Origin: Acanthaster planci
Taxonomy: Eukaryota > Echinodermata > Asteroidea > Valvatida > Acanthasteridae
DNA length: 64,000 nt
NCBI RefSeq assembly: GCF_001949145.1
Contig: NW_019091484.1
Coordinates: 612,643 to 676,642, forward strand
Direction: 5' to 3'
Below the pieces are notes generated by a model. The model was not told the DNA's origin and did no database searches. It saw only the letters and a program-made list of their open reading frames with translations. The translations under genes and the position numbers were made by a program. Below, in pieces: positions 1-19,500 of the stretch; position 1 is the first letter of the stretch, and each line of letters opens with the position of its first letter.

Positions 1-3000
1 TCACCCTACCCGGAATGGAATTGACGTGGAGATGAGAATGGATTTGCCCAAAGAATGGAAGGTTTAACCCTAAAACTAGTAAAAAGAGCCGGGTTATTTT
101 GGTCCTCCTCACAGCGCGGTGGGGGGTGAATTCTGTCCCCTCGGGTCCCCTCCCCCCAGAACTCAGCTGTGCTGTGGTCGATTTTTTGAAACTTCAGGCA
201 TGTACCAGTACAGCCATTCCTGATTAAAAATTTGAAATTTTATGTCCATCACACAAATGGTTTTGTTGTTACGGTCACTTGAAGTTCAAAGCAAAACGGG
301 TGCCAGCCCACATGCATTGAGCACCACAGCAGAAAAAGTATGCATGTACATTCTCAGGAAAATTGGCACTATACTAGAATAGTTAGGTCAATTTTCATGA
401 AGTTGGTATCAAAATGACCGCGCAGAGTTGCTCTAAAAACTCCTAAAGGCTCAGCTCCTGGAAAAAAATGCACTGCGGAGATGTCAGAAAAAGTGTTGAA
501 GGGGTGGGCAGCTCTTTTAGGGTTTAAACAAAATAATGGTACCATTGCAGAGGTCATCGAGCAGTTATCATCTGTACATGTACATGTACCTGTATGTGAA
601 CAGTGCGTTTCACAGTGGAGTAGCATCCACCTTAAACTTGTTTAATGTTTGCCATGATGTGGGCGCAAGATGGCAAACCTAATCAAAGGCCGTGGTTGGT
701 GCGTGTACACATTACGTACGTACTTCAGGGGTGAAGAAAATTCTACTTGGCAGTCTGCCTGGGAGTAATTGGATTTTGTACTCTGGATTCGTGCACTGTG
801 TGCAGTATCCATGCACCGCTTTGGTGCCTACTAATGAAACGATTGGCCTCCTTTTTTTTCTCCCTTCTGGTCCGGGGGGGGGGGCGGGCGGCTGATCAAA
901 TTTATGACCCATTAAAGCTGGCTCTGGCTGTGTCTTTAATGTATTAACCCCAATCAGCTTCTACAGCAATCAGACACACCTGTAGGTGATAACAGACCAG
1001 AATGTACATGTAGCAAGAAATACCAAAACCTTTTCTGAACAGGATTGCTGAAGTGCACCTGCTGAGAGAAGTGTGTTTCACTATTCGAATGATCTGGACA
1101 AAATCATAAATCAAATGTGTGCGTGTGTATAAATCATGTTACTCTTTTTTGTTCCAGTTTTCTGCCTTTTCCCGCATGCAGTTCCACGGCTGTGTTGCTA
1201 ATTTTGGTTCTACATGTAGGTTGTTAAATCGTGTTTGTTTGTAATGTATTTTTCCATTTGAGCATATACAGTACAAAAGTTGTCGGGAGCATGCGATACA
1301 AGCCTGTTTTGATAACGTCACATTGCGGCTCTGCAATTATATGACTATTTCATTATTTTTGGGCGAACGCTCCTGCGTGTGTGAGCACTGTGCTTGCTCG
1401 CACTTAGCTGTGATTTAAAAGAGGTTGGACAGTTAGATCGACAATGTTGATCAATACATGATCATATGATGAAGTTGAACCATTCCAATTTGATCTAGAG
1501 TAAGGTCCTGATGAATTTGAGGCAGATGGCTGTGGTCATTTACTGAGAAAGACATCTAACTTACATGTACTTCACCCGTTTTTCTCTGTTCTTGTGCTAT
1601 AAAGCCACCTATTGCGGCCGCAAGGTCAAGGAACTCTTGGGGAACGAGAGCCGTATCATGACATCGTCAAATCACTAGACTTGTTTGCCGCTCTCATCGA
1701 TGTATTTTTTTTTTGACTCTGAGCATTCTCGCGGTGGAACTGAACTCCCAAATGGATGATTTTTTTTTAATAAATGTGAAGAGGAGCTGCCACGTTAGTC
1801 ATGATACGGGTCAAAATGACCAGTTCCTTGTTAAATAACCATTTTACGTCAAAGCAATGTGATTGATCTTGTATGTACATTTACAATTGCTCACACCATG
1901 TGGTACCTGTATAAGTACTCCGTACAAGAGACAGAGTACCGGTATGTACTGATAATCACTGTACAAGTTTAACTTTCTCTGCTGACGTAGATTAGTTGTG
2001 AAATATGGAAGGGCTGCGTAGCACCGTGATCAGAATATCGACAAGAATATAAGATTAAATCAGTGCTCTGAACTATATGATTGCCGAGCTTTCGGTAACT
2101 GAGTACCTTCTTCAGGGCAAGCAGATTCAGTTGTAGAACTGTTCTAGTGTCTATTTAAAGTTATTTTGCTTTTCCCTTCCATTTCTGTCTATAAAAAGAC
2201 TTAAGTACGAGGCTGTAAAATTCAACTGAAAAGCCAGAGGTAGTCACTAAAATCAGTGAGGTGGGCTGCCTCAGTTGAATTGGCAGCCAAGGGGAAACCC
2301 TGCCTGAGTCTTAAAAATAGATGTACATGTAATCACACCTGGGGCCAATTTTATGGATCTGCTGAAGCACAAAATTTGCTTAAGCGTGACAAAACCGTGC
2401 TTGACAAATCAGGTTACCAGCTAAATCTCTATGTTATGTACATGTATGTATGTTGTTTTCGAATGTATTCACCTGTCTTTTGGTTAGCATGACAATCACA
2501 TAGATTTTGAGCTGGTAACCTTTGTTTTTTAAGCAAGGTTTTTTTTGCGCTTAAGCAAATTTTGTGCTTAAGCAGCTCTGTGAAATTGGCCTCGTGTACA
2601 AAATGTACCATAGCTTGTAGATTAGTTGGTGATTGCATCTATCATATGCAGTGGGTGTTGTGTATAGCCCTTGGATGTCTTTTTAGTGTTTTAGAAATGC
2701 CGTAATTTGTCAAAAATTGAAGCTCCTCTTAGATGCATGTATACTGTACAACGTTGTCATTTGAAAAGCATTTCTGTATCCAAAACTTTCTGTTTGAAGT
2801 CACGGTTTTACATTTCAGAAAAAAAAAATGCTCCAAAGCGCTTCTTTTGCCACAAGAATAAATCAAATGGCATGTTGGAAAGGTTACCTGTGGTCAATGG
2901 AGCGAGAGTGCTGCCTTGCTAATGCTCTGGTGCGAATCAGTGTGATTATTATCGCAGGGTTTTGTAATTCCCTTTGGATGAATGGCAAATGAATAGAAAA

Positions 3001-3934
3001 AGGGTTTGTGAGCTCTCTGGTGAGTGGGTCGGGAGAATTGCCCGAAAAGAACAGTGTGCCGGCTTTTTGACTGTGATGAATTCACATACTGTACGTGTAC
3101 CCCACACCCACAGTAGATCCATCATCACGAGTTGTCTGTTATTTTTTTCAGCCCCTTTTGGTTTTTATTGTGAAGGGGAATGCAATGATAGAATTCACCT
3201 GCCAAATTCAGCTTGTTTGCATGTATGCACCTGAGTGTTGTTGGACTGCAAGTTATAATAAATTGACAAGAACTTACGTCTGGTTGGTGTATACAGACAT
3301 TGCACTTGTACTGGTACATGTACATGAATGACCTAAATGTACATGCTGAGTATTATTTACATTGTAGGCCTACATGTGTGATGTACATTTATACTTATGG
3401 ACATACATGTAGTTTTATTTCCACGGATTTGACAAGAGAAATACAATAAGTACTGTTTGAAACAAAGATACATGAATGATGCAAAGTGTACGGTATGTGA
3501 AAATTTTTCAAGTCACGATCCTGATGTACATGTACTGTTCATGTGCATTTTGACTTGAGAAACTACAAGTAACACAGTTTTTTCTGATGTACATGTAACA
3601 TGAACTACATGTACTTATGTAAATACATTGTGTGGCCCTAATACGGGCATACAGACGCTGCACAGACACAAAGCCATACATATATCAGGTTCCATGCACT
3701 TGCGTATATGTACATGTTCATCTACTGTACGGTATACATGTACATGTATGTACCTTCATGTCAGTTAGGTTTTCTCAAATGATGAAATTCAGTTGGTGTT
3801 TACGTACCGTACATGTACTTGTTTGATGCCGGATCATGTATACTTACATGTACAGCTTGTGCTGTAGAAGCATACCAGTATGTCTGATCAGTATTTCTCA
3901 AGAGAATTCTTTTATTTTTTTTCCCATCTTACAG
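1..3934. other. Upstream intron sequence of the ERK gene
   Basis: No exon is recognisable here; the kinase N-lobe (glycine-rich loop, catalytic lysine, REIKIL block) is absent, so it should lie to the left. The stretch is AT-rich and holds a foldback element (2343-2591) and many copies of TACATGTA, mostly after 3300. The intron ends with TCTTACAG at 3927-3934. Confidence 0.6.
2343..2591. mobile_element. Foldback MITE with GGCCAATTTYA termini
   Basis: 249-bp element with long imperfect inverted halves. The left half begins GGCCAATTTTATGGATCTGC and the right half ends with the complement, GTGAAATTGGCC. Inside, AAGCACAAAATTTGCTTAAGC pairs with GCTTAAGCAAATTTTGTGCTT, and GGTTACCAGCT pairs with AGCTGGTAACC. 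There is no coding potential. A terminal stretch of similar type (GGGCCCTATTTCACGAAGC) occurs near 11754. Confidence 0.7.
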
Positions 3935-9367
<5,433 letters not shown>

Positions 9368-10440
9368 GGTGTCCGACTACGGCGCAGGAAGAGCAAGGAG
9401 TAAATGTTAAAGTAATGGGAAGGTATATACAAGGGCTTAAATGGCGATGCGCCAGCTGGATTGATTGGATGTTCACAGACAACCCTGCAGTTGTCGAGGG
9501 GGGGGGACAGAATGCGATGGTTAGTATTCCCCCCGAAGCTCTTCTTGTCTTGGACTGGTCCAGACCAGTGTCACGTCGTTCGTCTTGCCAGTGCCAGCTT
9601 CGTCAGATGCTCGTTGAATTCTTCTTGGAACTCATCCATTCATATATATGCGCGTATACTTTGTCTTTTTATTGTCCCATCCTTGGAATATTAATGTGCA
9701 CAGGTGTCGTATCTGGCTTTGGCTGTCAGCAGGTCCATTCTGAAAAGGATTCAAGCGTAATTGGTAAACTTGTAAATATTTTTGAACTTAAATAATGTGC
9801 ACCGATAGATGTGGGAACATAGTTTTTTTAATTAGGGAAGGTTTTCGTGTCAGTAAGTTCTCACACTCTTAGAGAAACGAATTCAAAAATGAAGTTGCTT
9901 GAGTTTTTTTTTAATTTGTTCACAGAATTAAGAAAAAAAAGGTTGTGAAGAGTGCTCATCCTGAATGTAGTAAACCAAGTAATGTGATGGTATCACTGCT
10001 ATTCTTAGATTCACTCTCCAGAAATCCTGACCCAAATCGGTCAACTTTCTATATAATCTGTGAAATATTTTTTTTTTTGGCTGCTTTTCAATTACATGGC
10101 ATGTTATATTCACATTGACAGAAATATGCATCCGTAGGGGATCCCTTGGCAAAAACCGGTCAGCTGGAGAATTGTACACACCTACCTGGTTCAGCCTAGT
10201 TCTGCCACTGTCCCTTCTGATTGTATGCATAAAAACTGTCGAACTGGGCCTCTACAAAATTGAAAGGCGCTGGGGATGGATTTCAGCACAAAACCTACCC
10301 CTGCATCTGCTAGGGAGCCCAAACCCCAAACTTGAGTTTTTCCGGTGTGGCCTCTTCACACTGTCTGCACAAAGTGTGCGCATGGTAAAACTGGCAGGCA
10401 ATGGCACATTCAACCTGTGGGGAGCCCCATGTACAAACTG

Positions 10441-10495
10441 GCTGGCGCCGGTTTTGGCCGGTTGGCCGGTTGGCGCCGGTTTTTGCCGGTTGGCT
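10441..10495. repeat. GC-rich CCGGTTGGC tandem tract
   Basis: Short irregular tandem array of CCGGTT and TTGGC units (GGCGCCGG occurs twice) standing out from AT-rich surroundings in the probable ERK 3' UTR. Confidence 0.6.
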
Positions 10496-13400
10496 CTGGC
10501 TTATTTCATTGCCCGCTTTGACTGTGAACAAATTAGACAGCATCGGTGCTCAGGCTGCCCAGAACCGGCTTTTTCCAGTTTGGACCAGTATTTGTTAACC
10601 AGTAGAAGCCACACTATGCTGTATTACCTGCTGTGGTGAAATCCACAAATCCATACACAAGTTGGAGTGCTAGGAACCTTTCAGGCTGTCAGGTGATCTG
10701 ACTTGTAATTTGACTTTTTTTTACATTTGTATGTTTTTGATTATTTGTTGGTGGAAGGGGATGGTTTATTTACTTTAATGGAATTGCTGCTATTTGCATA
10801 GGAATAACTTAAGAGATTTTTGCGGTACAAGCAGCTGTCTAAGTACTCTTCATGCTCCAGTTGCAGGATTCGATTTTGATCCTTTTGGTGTTGAAAAACA
10901 AAAGTATCACTGAGATTAACTTCCATGATCTGGCCAGACCTCCAGAAGTTGTTGGATTTGTTTTGTAACGAGAGAAAAAAAAAAACAAACGAAGCATCGT
11001 GTCAAGTTCGCCCATTATGAACCGATGCTGACGGTTTGCGCATTCGGCTGTGGTAGCAGGTGGAACTGGAGTTGGGCACTTCTTGAGTACTTCTGCCATA
11101 ACAGATGAATGGCATAGATCCTGGCTTGATAGAAAGCCCCAGCTGCTGCTGTTCTCTCTACTTCTCTCTCTCTCTATGCTGTAGAACTTCGGGTAAATTT
11201 TTTTGCCTCAATGCCTATTTTTCTACTGTTCAAAGCATGATTGACCAAATTAAATTAAAAAATCAGCCTGTATATAGACAAAAAAGAGAGAAGTATATAG
11301 AGGGGGAAAACCAATCGTGATAGTGTTTATACTATATATTTACATTATACATGTAAATGTGACTTACTGGTATTTTGTGTTTCATAGTGTTTAAGTACTA
11401 ATTCTTATCGGATCATGAGTGCAAATTACCTAGAAAAATAAAGAGAGAGCTTATGGATTGTGGAAGAGATGAATGTGGTCCTTTATGAACAGAGAGATTG
11501 CACTGGAACAGAACAGTGAGCATGAGTAGATTTAAGGACGTCAGAAAGACGAAGAAATTGGGAGTTTGACATTATTCAACTGTGTCCGATCAGTGTATGA
11601 CTTAATTAATTGGAGGTTGTTGGTGATTTCCACGCATATATCTGGATTGATGTAAAGTGGAATGGAACTGTTGGTGTATTGTTGAGCCACTTTTTGTAAC
11701 TTGTCTTCTTTAGTGGTCATGCCAGTCAGGAGGGTGTATGCCAGTACGCACAGGGCCCTATTTCACGAAGCTACTATGCACTTGTGATGTGCTAAGCAGA
11801 GAAGATATCTGCTCAGCAAAGCCGAGGTACCAGCCTGAGTTTTCCCCTGTTGGGTGTAGCCTGTGACCGAGTCCGGTCTTGTGTTTCCATTTTCGCTGAG
11901 TGTGTAAATTTCCCAACTAATACTGTCTGCTCTGTGGGTGCATGAAAATCTGGCCTGGGATGGTCTGTCTCTTCTTTCTTGACTTACTGGGCTCATCCTC
12001 CTTGAGATGAATGGCACTTTTCTTGCCGTTACCTGGCACCAGTCCATTTGTATTGGCTTGATGTGCGATTCAGTAATGCTGTAAACATTCAATAAGTGTT
12101 CCTTTTTTTAAAAGTCTTGTTCCAGCCCCGTTTCCAGCAGGTAAGGCAGTCTGACAGCCTATTAGTCAGAATGTCGGTCCTGGTTGTAGGGCACTTGGCA
12201 CCTTGGATGAAATGTTTCACCTGGCATGCTTTAAGACGATCCATGGCATGGCACATTGCACTTTATATTAAGACAGGGGTCCAGGTGCTAGACCGACCTC
12301 AAGTTTTTGAGCTTGGAAAGTTCAGCCCTAAGCCCTTTTGAAACCGTTTTTAGATGCATTGTCAAGGAATTTCAACACCGTTTTGTTTTGTAAAATACAC
12401 ACCAGATAAGAAAATGTAACTAAGTCCTTGCTAAGGAATTTCACTTTTTAAATGTGGCAACGTGCCAAAGAAGGGCCAAGTACTGTGAAATACTTCAAGA
12501 ACAATATCGTCTGCTGTGAAAAATATCTTAACGTAAAACGGCCGAGGGACAACAATTTTTACGTACAATATTTTTGTTTTGGTCATCGTTCCAATGCTTT
12601 GTCGGAAGATAGTTGGTGTACACCAACCTAATGAGCCAATTTGAATTCTAGCATGTCTTTAGATCCAGGGATGCTCCTGCTCTGTGCGTGGCCCGTTTGT
12701 TGGCTGTGGGGCTCCTTCTTTTAGTCATTGTGGTTACTGTAGAGAAGCAACTATTGGAGCTTCTTAAACATTTGCATTATGGATAGAATTGTTATGACTT
12801 AAGAGCTCAAACTGAACAAACAAATTTTAAGTAGAACGTGTTTCCTACTCATGATTAGTAATCTGCCCCTTCCCCCCATGAAATGAATTTAATTTGATGA
12901 CCATGCTTACACTATGCATCCCAAAATACCCCTCCTTCCCCCAAAATGGGTAACCCTGTGTGCCCCTGACAGACCCTAGTCACGCCATCCATTCATGAGG
13001 GGAAGAAAACCCATCCAGTACCCGCTCAAATCAGAGGGTACTTTTGGTGTTATGCACAGAGCAGGGTACAACCTGTATTGTGTTACATGTGAGTTAGCCC
13101 CAGTTTTCCATGTGATGTGCGTTTCCCATTGAAACACTACCCCTGGCTGTGAAAAGCGTCTTCAAAAGAAATCATTGCTAAAATTAATTGCTTCTTTTGT
13201 CCGGTCAACTTGTGCGGTAAAAAGTGATCACGTAATATTTTGTTCTGTTTTGCATAAGTCTTCTTTGATTTCCAGTGTGAATACTATTTCTGCTTTACCA
13301 AGCTAAGAGACTTACAATTGAGACAATTTTTTTTTGGAGCAGAAAACTTTTAGAATAATTAGGCACAAGTTTATTTTCAGTGTACACTGTCGGGCCACAT

Positions 13401-15101
13401 TTTATCAATTTATGACTTACTGTGTGGCTGTATAAAGAAAGTGTAGAACTTTGCTTCATGTAATGTTTATGGGATTTCCCTAAAAGAAAAAAAAAACTAA
13501 CACAGTATGAATAAATTGAAATATTTTGATGCAAAGAATCATGTTTAAACATCTTTTATGGGAATTAATTAAAACTAGTTTTTTTTACCCAAATCTACAG
13601 TACCTATGTTGGTAGAATCGTGTGATACAGATTACTTCTAAGGTCTATATATTCAAACAAAAAAGCGAAATATTTTTAATGTAGAGCAGAACAAAAAGAA
13701 GAGATTATTTTCTACAGAGTAAGCCTAAGACTGGCCATTGTATCTTGTGTTATTGTACATTGTACACATGTACATTGTAGACTGCTATGTTAGTGAGTTA
13801 GTATATCCAACAACTTTTGAACTGTCTCCCTATGTGCTTAATAATAAAGAAGCTTTGGTTGTATTTAAACAAACTCTCTACATAAAATGAGTTATTCTGG
13901 TGCCTTTGATTATTTCTAGTTTCAAACTGGGAATGATAATGCATGTTTTTATATTCTGCACAAACTTCTGACCTCATATTTCTCAATGCTGCCATAGTTT
14001 TTTTGAGTTTTTGAACAGTAGCTAGGATTTTACTAGTGGGGGGCACAGGGGGGACCAGCATCTTATGGGGGGGATCAGCTTCAGTGGTGTGGTTTTTGGG
14101 GCAAGCTTTTGTTAGCCTTGTTCAATATCCATTCATCTGGTTTTTTTGGGGGGGGGCCGGTCCCCGTGACTAAGCCACTATTTTTGAATAGTTCAGATCA
14201 GACCGTGATGAGAGCGCCATACTGAGCTATTTTTGTAGACTTGGGGTATATAAAAATCCAGAAGTTGTACTGTGTGATACCTGAAAAAAGCAAAACTAGT
14301 ACCTTTGGAGAAAACAGTTACGGTGCTACTGTCCGAGGATGGTCCATGTATTATTTTCGTCAGTTCTTGGACAGATATCTTACCAGCACAACATACATGA
14401 ATCGCGCGATTGAATTTTCTGGTCATTATTAAGGCCGCCGGAGCTATGGGGGTGTTTCCGTGTAAGAGTGGAAGGATTTGAGGAGCAGAAGTGACTAGTG
14501 CTCAGTTGACACAGTGACAACAGGAACGAGGGTTCCTATGTTCGGATTCATATTTGTCTTTCGAAGATTTGAATCGTGAATGTATGGGAACAGAAAGCCA
14601 CCAAGCATGTGAATCCGGAGTTTGGAAAATTGCTACTGCAGTGAAAACATGGACATCAGGAAGGACGCCCTCTGCAGGCCGAAGTATTATGCAGTGCACC
14701 AGCTGGCAAAAATTTGTCATCGTGAAACAGCAAGTTTTTAGTCCTACATGATACATGATGATGTAGTTGGCTTAGTCACATTCAATTAATATTAACAAAT
14801 TCATCACAGTAAAAGAAGCATTATCTAGGAGGAAAGTCTGTGATCCAGGAATGTTGGAGTCTTGACTCGCACCAAGGAAGGTAAGGTTATCAATCGTGTC
14901 TAAACATGACATGATCATGGACGACCGTAACGGTGAAGACAATCCCCAGAGGAACTTCCTCCTTGCCATCTTGATGGTCCCGGTTACTCCTAGGACTTCG
15001 GGGTCCCATGTCGTGGGAGCGGGGCGGACGATGGACCCCACAGTTCTGGGGATGGGTCCAGGCATTGTTGCATGACATTGACAGTGTGCTCAGCACCTTT
15101 G

Positions 15102-15574
15102 TGAAGTTAGTTCCTTATTCCACATTTTGACGTTCGACATTCAGTATTGAACAAGTGACTGTTCGATATTCCAACATTCATGACATTGAAGAAATCGTGT
15201 AACACTTAAACCTAAGTAAACTTTTGACTTTCGGGGTGCACACCCCCAGAAATGATGGAGTGCAAAAGGGACCAAATAAAAAAACTGTGCCACTATCAAT
15301 GCACATGTGTCCATTTACATGTACCTTATTTATGCTGTACTTGCCTTTTCACAGTGATGTATTCACACTGCTCTCTCACACAGAGGCAACCCTGGGCATC
15401 CTTTTTTTGGGTCAATCAAGCCCTGGAATGTAGATAGCACGGTCTGTTTTTTTGTCCCAAATGCACTCTATGACTTTTAAGGGTGTGCATCCTGAATGTT
15501 AAACTGTTACTTATTCAGTGTTGAATATCAATCCGTTACGTCGAACGTGAAACAAGGACTAAGTAACTAACTTC
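15102..15574. mobile_element. Foldback MITE with GAAGTTAGTT arms
   Basis: 473-bp stretch whose ends are imperfect inverted copies of about 65 bp. The left starts TGAAGTTAGTTCCTTATTCC with GACGTTCGAC inside; the right ends CTAAGTAACTAACTTCG with GTCGAACGTG inside. Inner parts also pair (GGGTGCACACC against AGGGTGTGCATCC). There is no coding region. Confidence 0.6.
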
Positions 15575-16507
15575 GCATTGCCGTGCTTAGCTCAGCCTCA
15601 TTGTCCTGGTGCATCAAAGTGAAGCCAAGTTTTTTTCCGTGGTACGACTTGTACTTCCACTAGTCACACGTCTTCTGTCATGTTTTTAAAATGGCTCTTT
15701 TCATGCCTTTTGTCTTACTGCTTGTTTATGGGACCGATTCTGGCATGTCTGGAGCTTTTTTTATCATCATTTTTAGAGTTTTGACATACATATGTTTGAT
15801 TCTTCCCTCTATGGTTTGATCCAGCCCTTTCTTGTGTCATTTCATGTTACCAGCTGACATGTACATCTAGCATGTTGAACTTTACAGTTGTTAACCACAA
15901 ATCACAGCACTTCCTTCATTTTCACATTTTGAAGTCTCTAAAAAGTGACTGAACTTTGACCTGAAGGATATATCTGGGTAAAGTTTCTTTCCCTCTAACT
16001 TCTAAAGGGAAGTTATGTGCATTTACATGTACTTACCTTTATGTGAAATATGAAGCCTGTTGAAAGATGCTCTCACATGTAATTTTCTTGCCCCGACTTC
16101 ATGCTCAAAACAAGTTCGGAGCCCGTTTTTGTGGCTGTTTTGGGAAAATATTATCATGTTTCTCTTGGTTGAAAAACAAGTCACAATGTTAGTTGACCTA
16201 CACATAGTCCTTCATGTTGAAAGGTCAATAGATCACACAATAAGTAAAAAATGGCCACTTTGGTTGGTAGCAAAGTCATGTTTAAAATCTACAGTGCTGG
16301 CTGAACCTGACAGCACTCATCAAACCGACTCAGAGATGATAACTCCAGCTTAGCTGGAAGGGCATGCTTACAGTCCTAAAAAAAAAAGTGAGGCGTCAAA
16401 CTACACCGTGCAACTCTCCTACACGTACACTCCGTGCTATTCTCTTCTGCAGTTAGCCTACCTGTAACACAGTCACTCTACACACAATATCGCTTACACC
16501 ATCGATC

Positions 16508-19500
16508 ATGTCGGCAGCACTGATTGTGCCGCTTTCTCTCATCGGCGGCTACGCTGCGCTGTCGGTCTTGCTGTTACGCTTCCCCCTGCTGATTCACAGA
16601 AAGAAACAGACCAAGATCAACGCCAGGCTAATTGCCCACAGAGGGGGTAAGTTGACGTGCCTTAGCTGCAGTATTGAGGAGACGTGATACCCTTCAGTGT
16701 CCACATTTTGCTTGAGAACTCTAAGAACTGGGCCATCTGTGCCAATATGTTCCTGCAGAAGCTGTTAAAATCCTAACATCGGAGCTTGCTCTCTAGTTTC
16801 TACTTGATTTTGCTATTTTGGGAAAAACAATCTTATATCTAAAATCCTTGCCGTTTTTCTTCCTCTTGCAATCAATTTTTTTATCAGTCCTGTTGATTGA
16901 TTTTATCAATCTGTCTCCAACTGTAACTACAGATTTCTCTGCAAAATGTGTTAAGATAAAAATTGTCTCTGTGTTCTTTGTTAAATTGCAGGTGCCGGTG
17001 AAAACTTGGAGAACACACTCACAGCATACAGACAGTAAGTTTCCTCCACTCTCAAGCAATTGACTGTTGAACAAGTCACCCATCCACACATCATGTACAC
17101 ATGCATGCGGTGTCCTCACTGTGGACCTCTGTTATTCATTGGTCCACATGGGGACACCATAGCACGCCTTTTCACACTAGCGTGAATGGCACGCAAATTC
17201 ATTTTCATCTGAATGTGTACAAACCCATTATGCTTTGCAGAGAAGCCTTCTAAGCAAATGCACTCCACCATGTCCCTCTGTTCAATTGAAGGAGGAGGGT
17301 GTTTTATGTAGAGAATATGTTGCATTTCCCAATGCCTAGATCTCGCATGCCCCAGTACTCACTTTGTTGAGAATTGTACCGTATGAATGATTAAAGGCCA
17401 GTCCATTATTTTCAGCTACCCAAAAAGTAACTGACAGAATAATTGTTGGAAGCATATTATGTTTAGCTAATTATGGGACAAAACTCCTTGTAAAATGATT
17501 CTTTCTGGTAAGGTCTCATTTTGGAGAAAGCAGTGAAAGAAGGCCATTACCAGCGATGTGTATAAGGATTCAATTTTGGAAATTGCCGGTAGTCGTTCAT
17601 TCTTAATTTGGCAAACTGCTATACGTTGACATGACGCACAAGTGCGTGCAGTTACTATAATTCATCGTTTCAGTGTGCGACATGGCGTAGCTGCTGTTGG
17701 TCGAATTCGAGCGTGTCCCAAACGCTGAATTGGGGCACAATTCAAAACACCTGGCAGCTTTTGATTGAAATGGAGATCCCAGACTATTATTTTTCTCAAA
17801 ATTTACAGCATTCACTGAGCTGAAACGTCATCAGGTTAGCTGTTTGGCACCCTTCCTTTGATTTTGAGCACTTTGGTTGCCTCAAACAAACATAAGGCAC
17901 AAAAAACAAAGGATGTACTCTAGCTTTAAATCCTACCATCGTTTCCATTTGTCCACAGTGCCTTGAATTCGGGAATGGACATGCTGGAGATAGACTGTCA
18001 GATCACTAGAGATAAGAAGATCGTGGTGTCTCATGATAATCACCTGGAGAGGGTGACAGGTGTGGACAGATTCATCAGTGACTTGGACTATGAGGTGAGT
18101 TTAAAATGAGTCAAGTTAACACCCTTGCACCTGAGGCATGGTCACTTTTTCAAAATTTGTATGGCTGACCTGCTGTGGATTTTGACCTTTGCTGTGGTAT
18201 TTAACTGTGGTTTCCTTCGTCAAGAAAAATTGTAAGTCTGAAGAGCAGTATCTTTTACCCCATCGGAAATGGAACTGTCTTTCCAGTGCCATTTGTCTCA
18301 AAGTATGCTCATTTCCACTTATAGTTCAGCTTTTCAATCTTTTTTTTGTCTTCAGGATTTACCGCTCATCTGTCAATCTATACCTGTCCATTTCTGCAAA
18401 GGTTAGTAACTAGTGAGAGAAAAAAATCCATACTTAATACTCAAGAATTAATCATTGTAACTGCCAGAAATTTTTGAGGGATCTTCCAGAATCCTGCACA
18501 CTGTGTGCACATCAACTTTCAATGGGTATTAAACCCCCAGGCATAAACTAACTATTGCTGGGCGCCACCTTCTTAAATTGTGGGTGATATGCCTGATTGA
18601 TGGCAACAGCTGAACAACATCCTCTGTCTGCTCTTTGGAGAAGTCCTCCCTTACAAAGAAAAGACAGGCTGTTGGTGATTGTTGTGACTAAGCACCCGGC
18701 CCACACAGACCGTACATTCCAACGGAAAGTGGTCACTCGTGCTCAGCTCGGCTCGTGCCAAGTGCAGAAACCTTGCATGCAGCATGTCCCCGGCAAATGA
18801 ACATTGTTTCTATAAAAACACATGATCGCTTAATTGCTCGCACTTGGAGCTCACAGAGTTGACCGTCTTTGAACTTTGACCATTCTCCACTTTCTACCAA
18901 AGGCCAGACTGTTTGTGGGAGCGAGACGGACAGGAGAATCCCCCTCTTGCGGGAGGTCTTTGAGACGTTCCCCAACATCCCCATCAACCTTGACATCAAG
19001 AGAGACGATGATGAGCTCATACACAAGGTGAGATCCTTGGCACCAGTCAGGACAGTACCCAAACATATGCCAGAGGGTGTGGTCTGCTAGACTCTGAAAA
19101 ACCTGGAAGACCAAGGATTAAGCACTTGCTGCCGGGGAGCCTGGTTTCGGACACGTATTCTTTATATACACAGCTGGGGTGTCAGAAATCAGACAAAGGG
19201 AACTGGGCCTTGTAACAAAAGAGTGTACTCGCAACAAAAGACCAGGATGCTGGGAATTACCAACATTTTTTCTCTGTCAGTTGCGGAGATAATCCAGCAT
19301 TGTCTTGAAACAGTATACCACTGTTTGTGGCATTCAGTGCGAGCGGATTACAACCGGGGGCAAAAGCGCTCCACCACCGCAGCGATGAGCCACACAGCAC
19401 CGCTGCATGCTAATATAGCCCCTTGTGAAAAGAGGTCAGCACCGCACTGTGCCAGTGTCGCGAACAAAAGAAAATAACATAACACCGCACAGTCTGGGCT

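Larger units (their letters stand above)
9368..16507. other. ERK 3' UTR and spacer up to GDPD1
   Basis: No exon of a known protein is recognised. Possible poly(A) signals AATAAA for ERK stand at 11437-11442 and 13843-13848, so the 3' UTR could be 2-4.5 kb, but no end can be fixed. It also holds a GC-rich CCGGTTGGC tract (10441-10495), a foldback element (15102-15574) and a GC-rich patch of unknown nature (about 14880-15065). Open frames here, including one of 174 codons at 10115-10639, match nothing I know. Confidence 0.5.

Noticed and set aside
10115-10639. 174-codon open frame in the ERK-GDPD1 spacer
   Set aside because: It crosses the CCGGTTGGC tract, resembles no known protein and has no codon or splice support; probably ERK 3' UTR.
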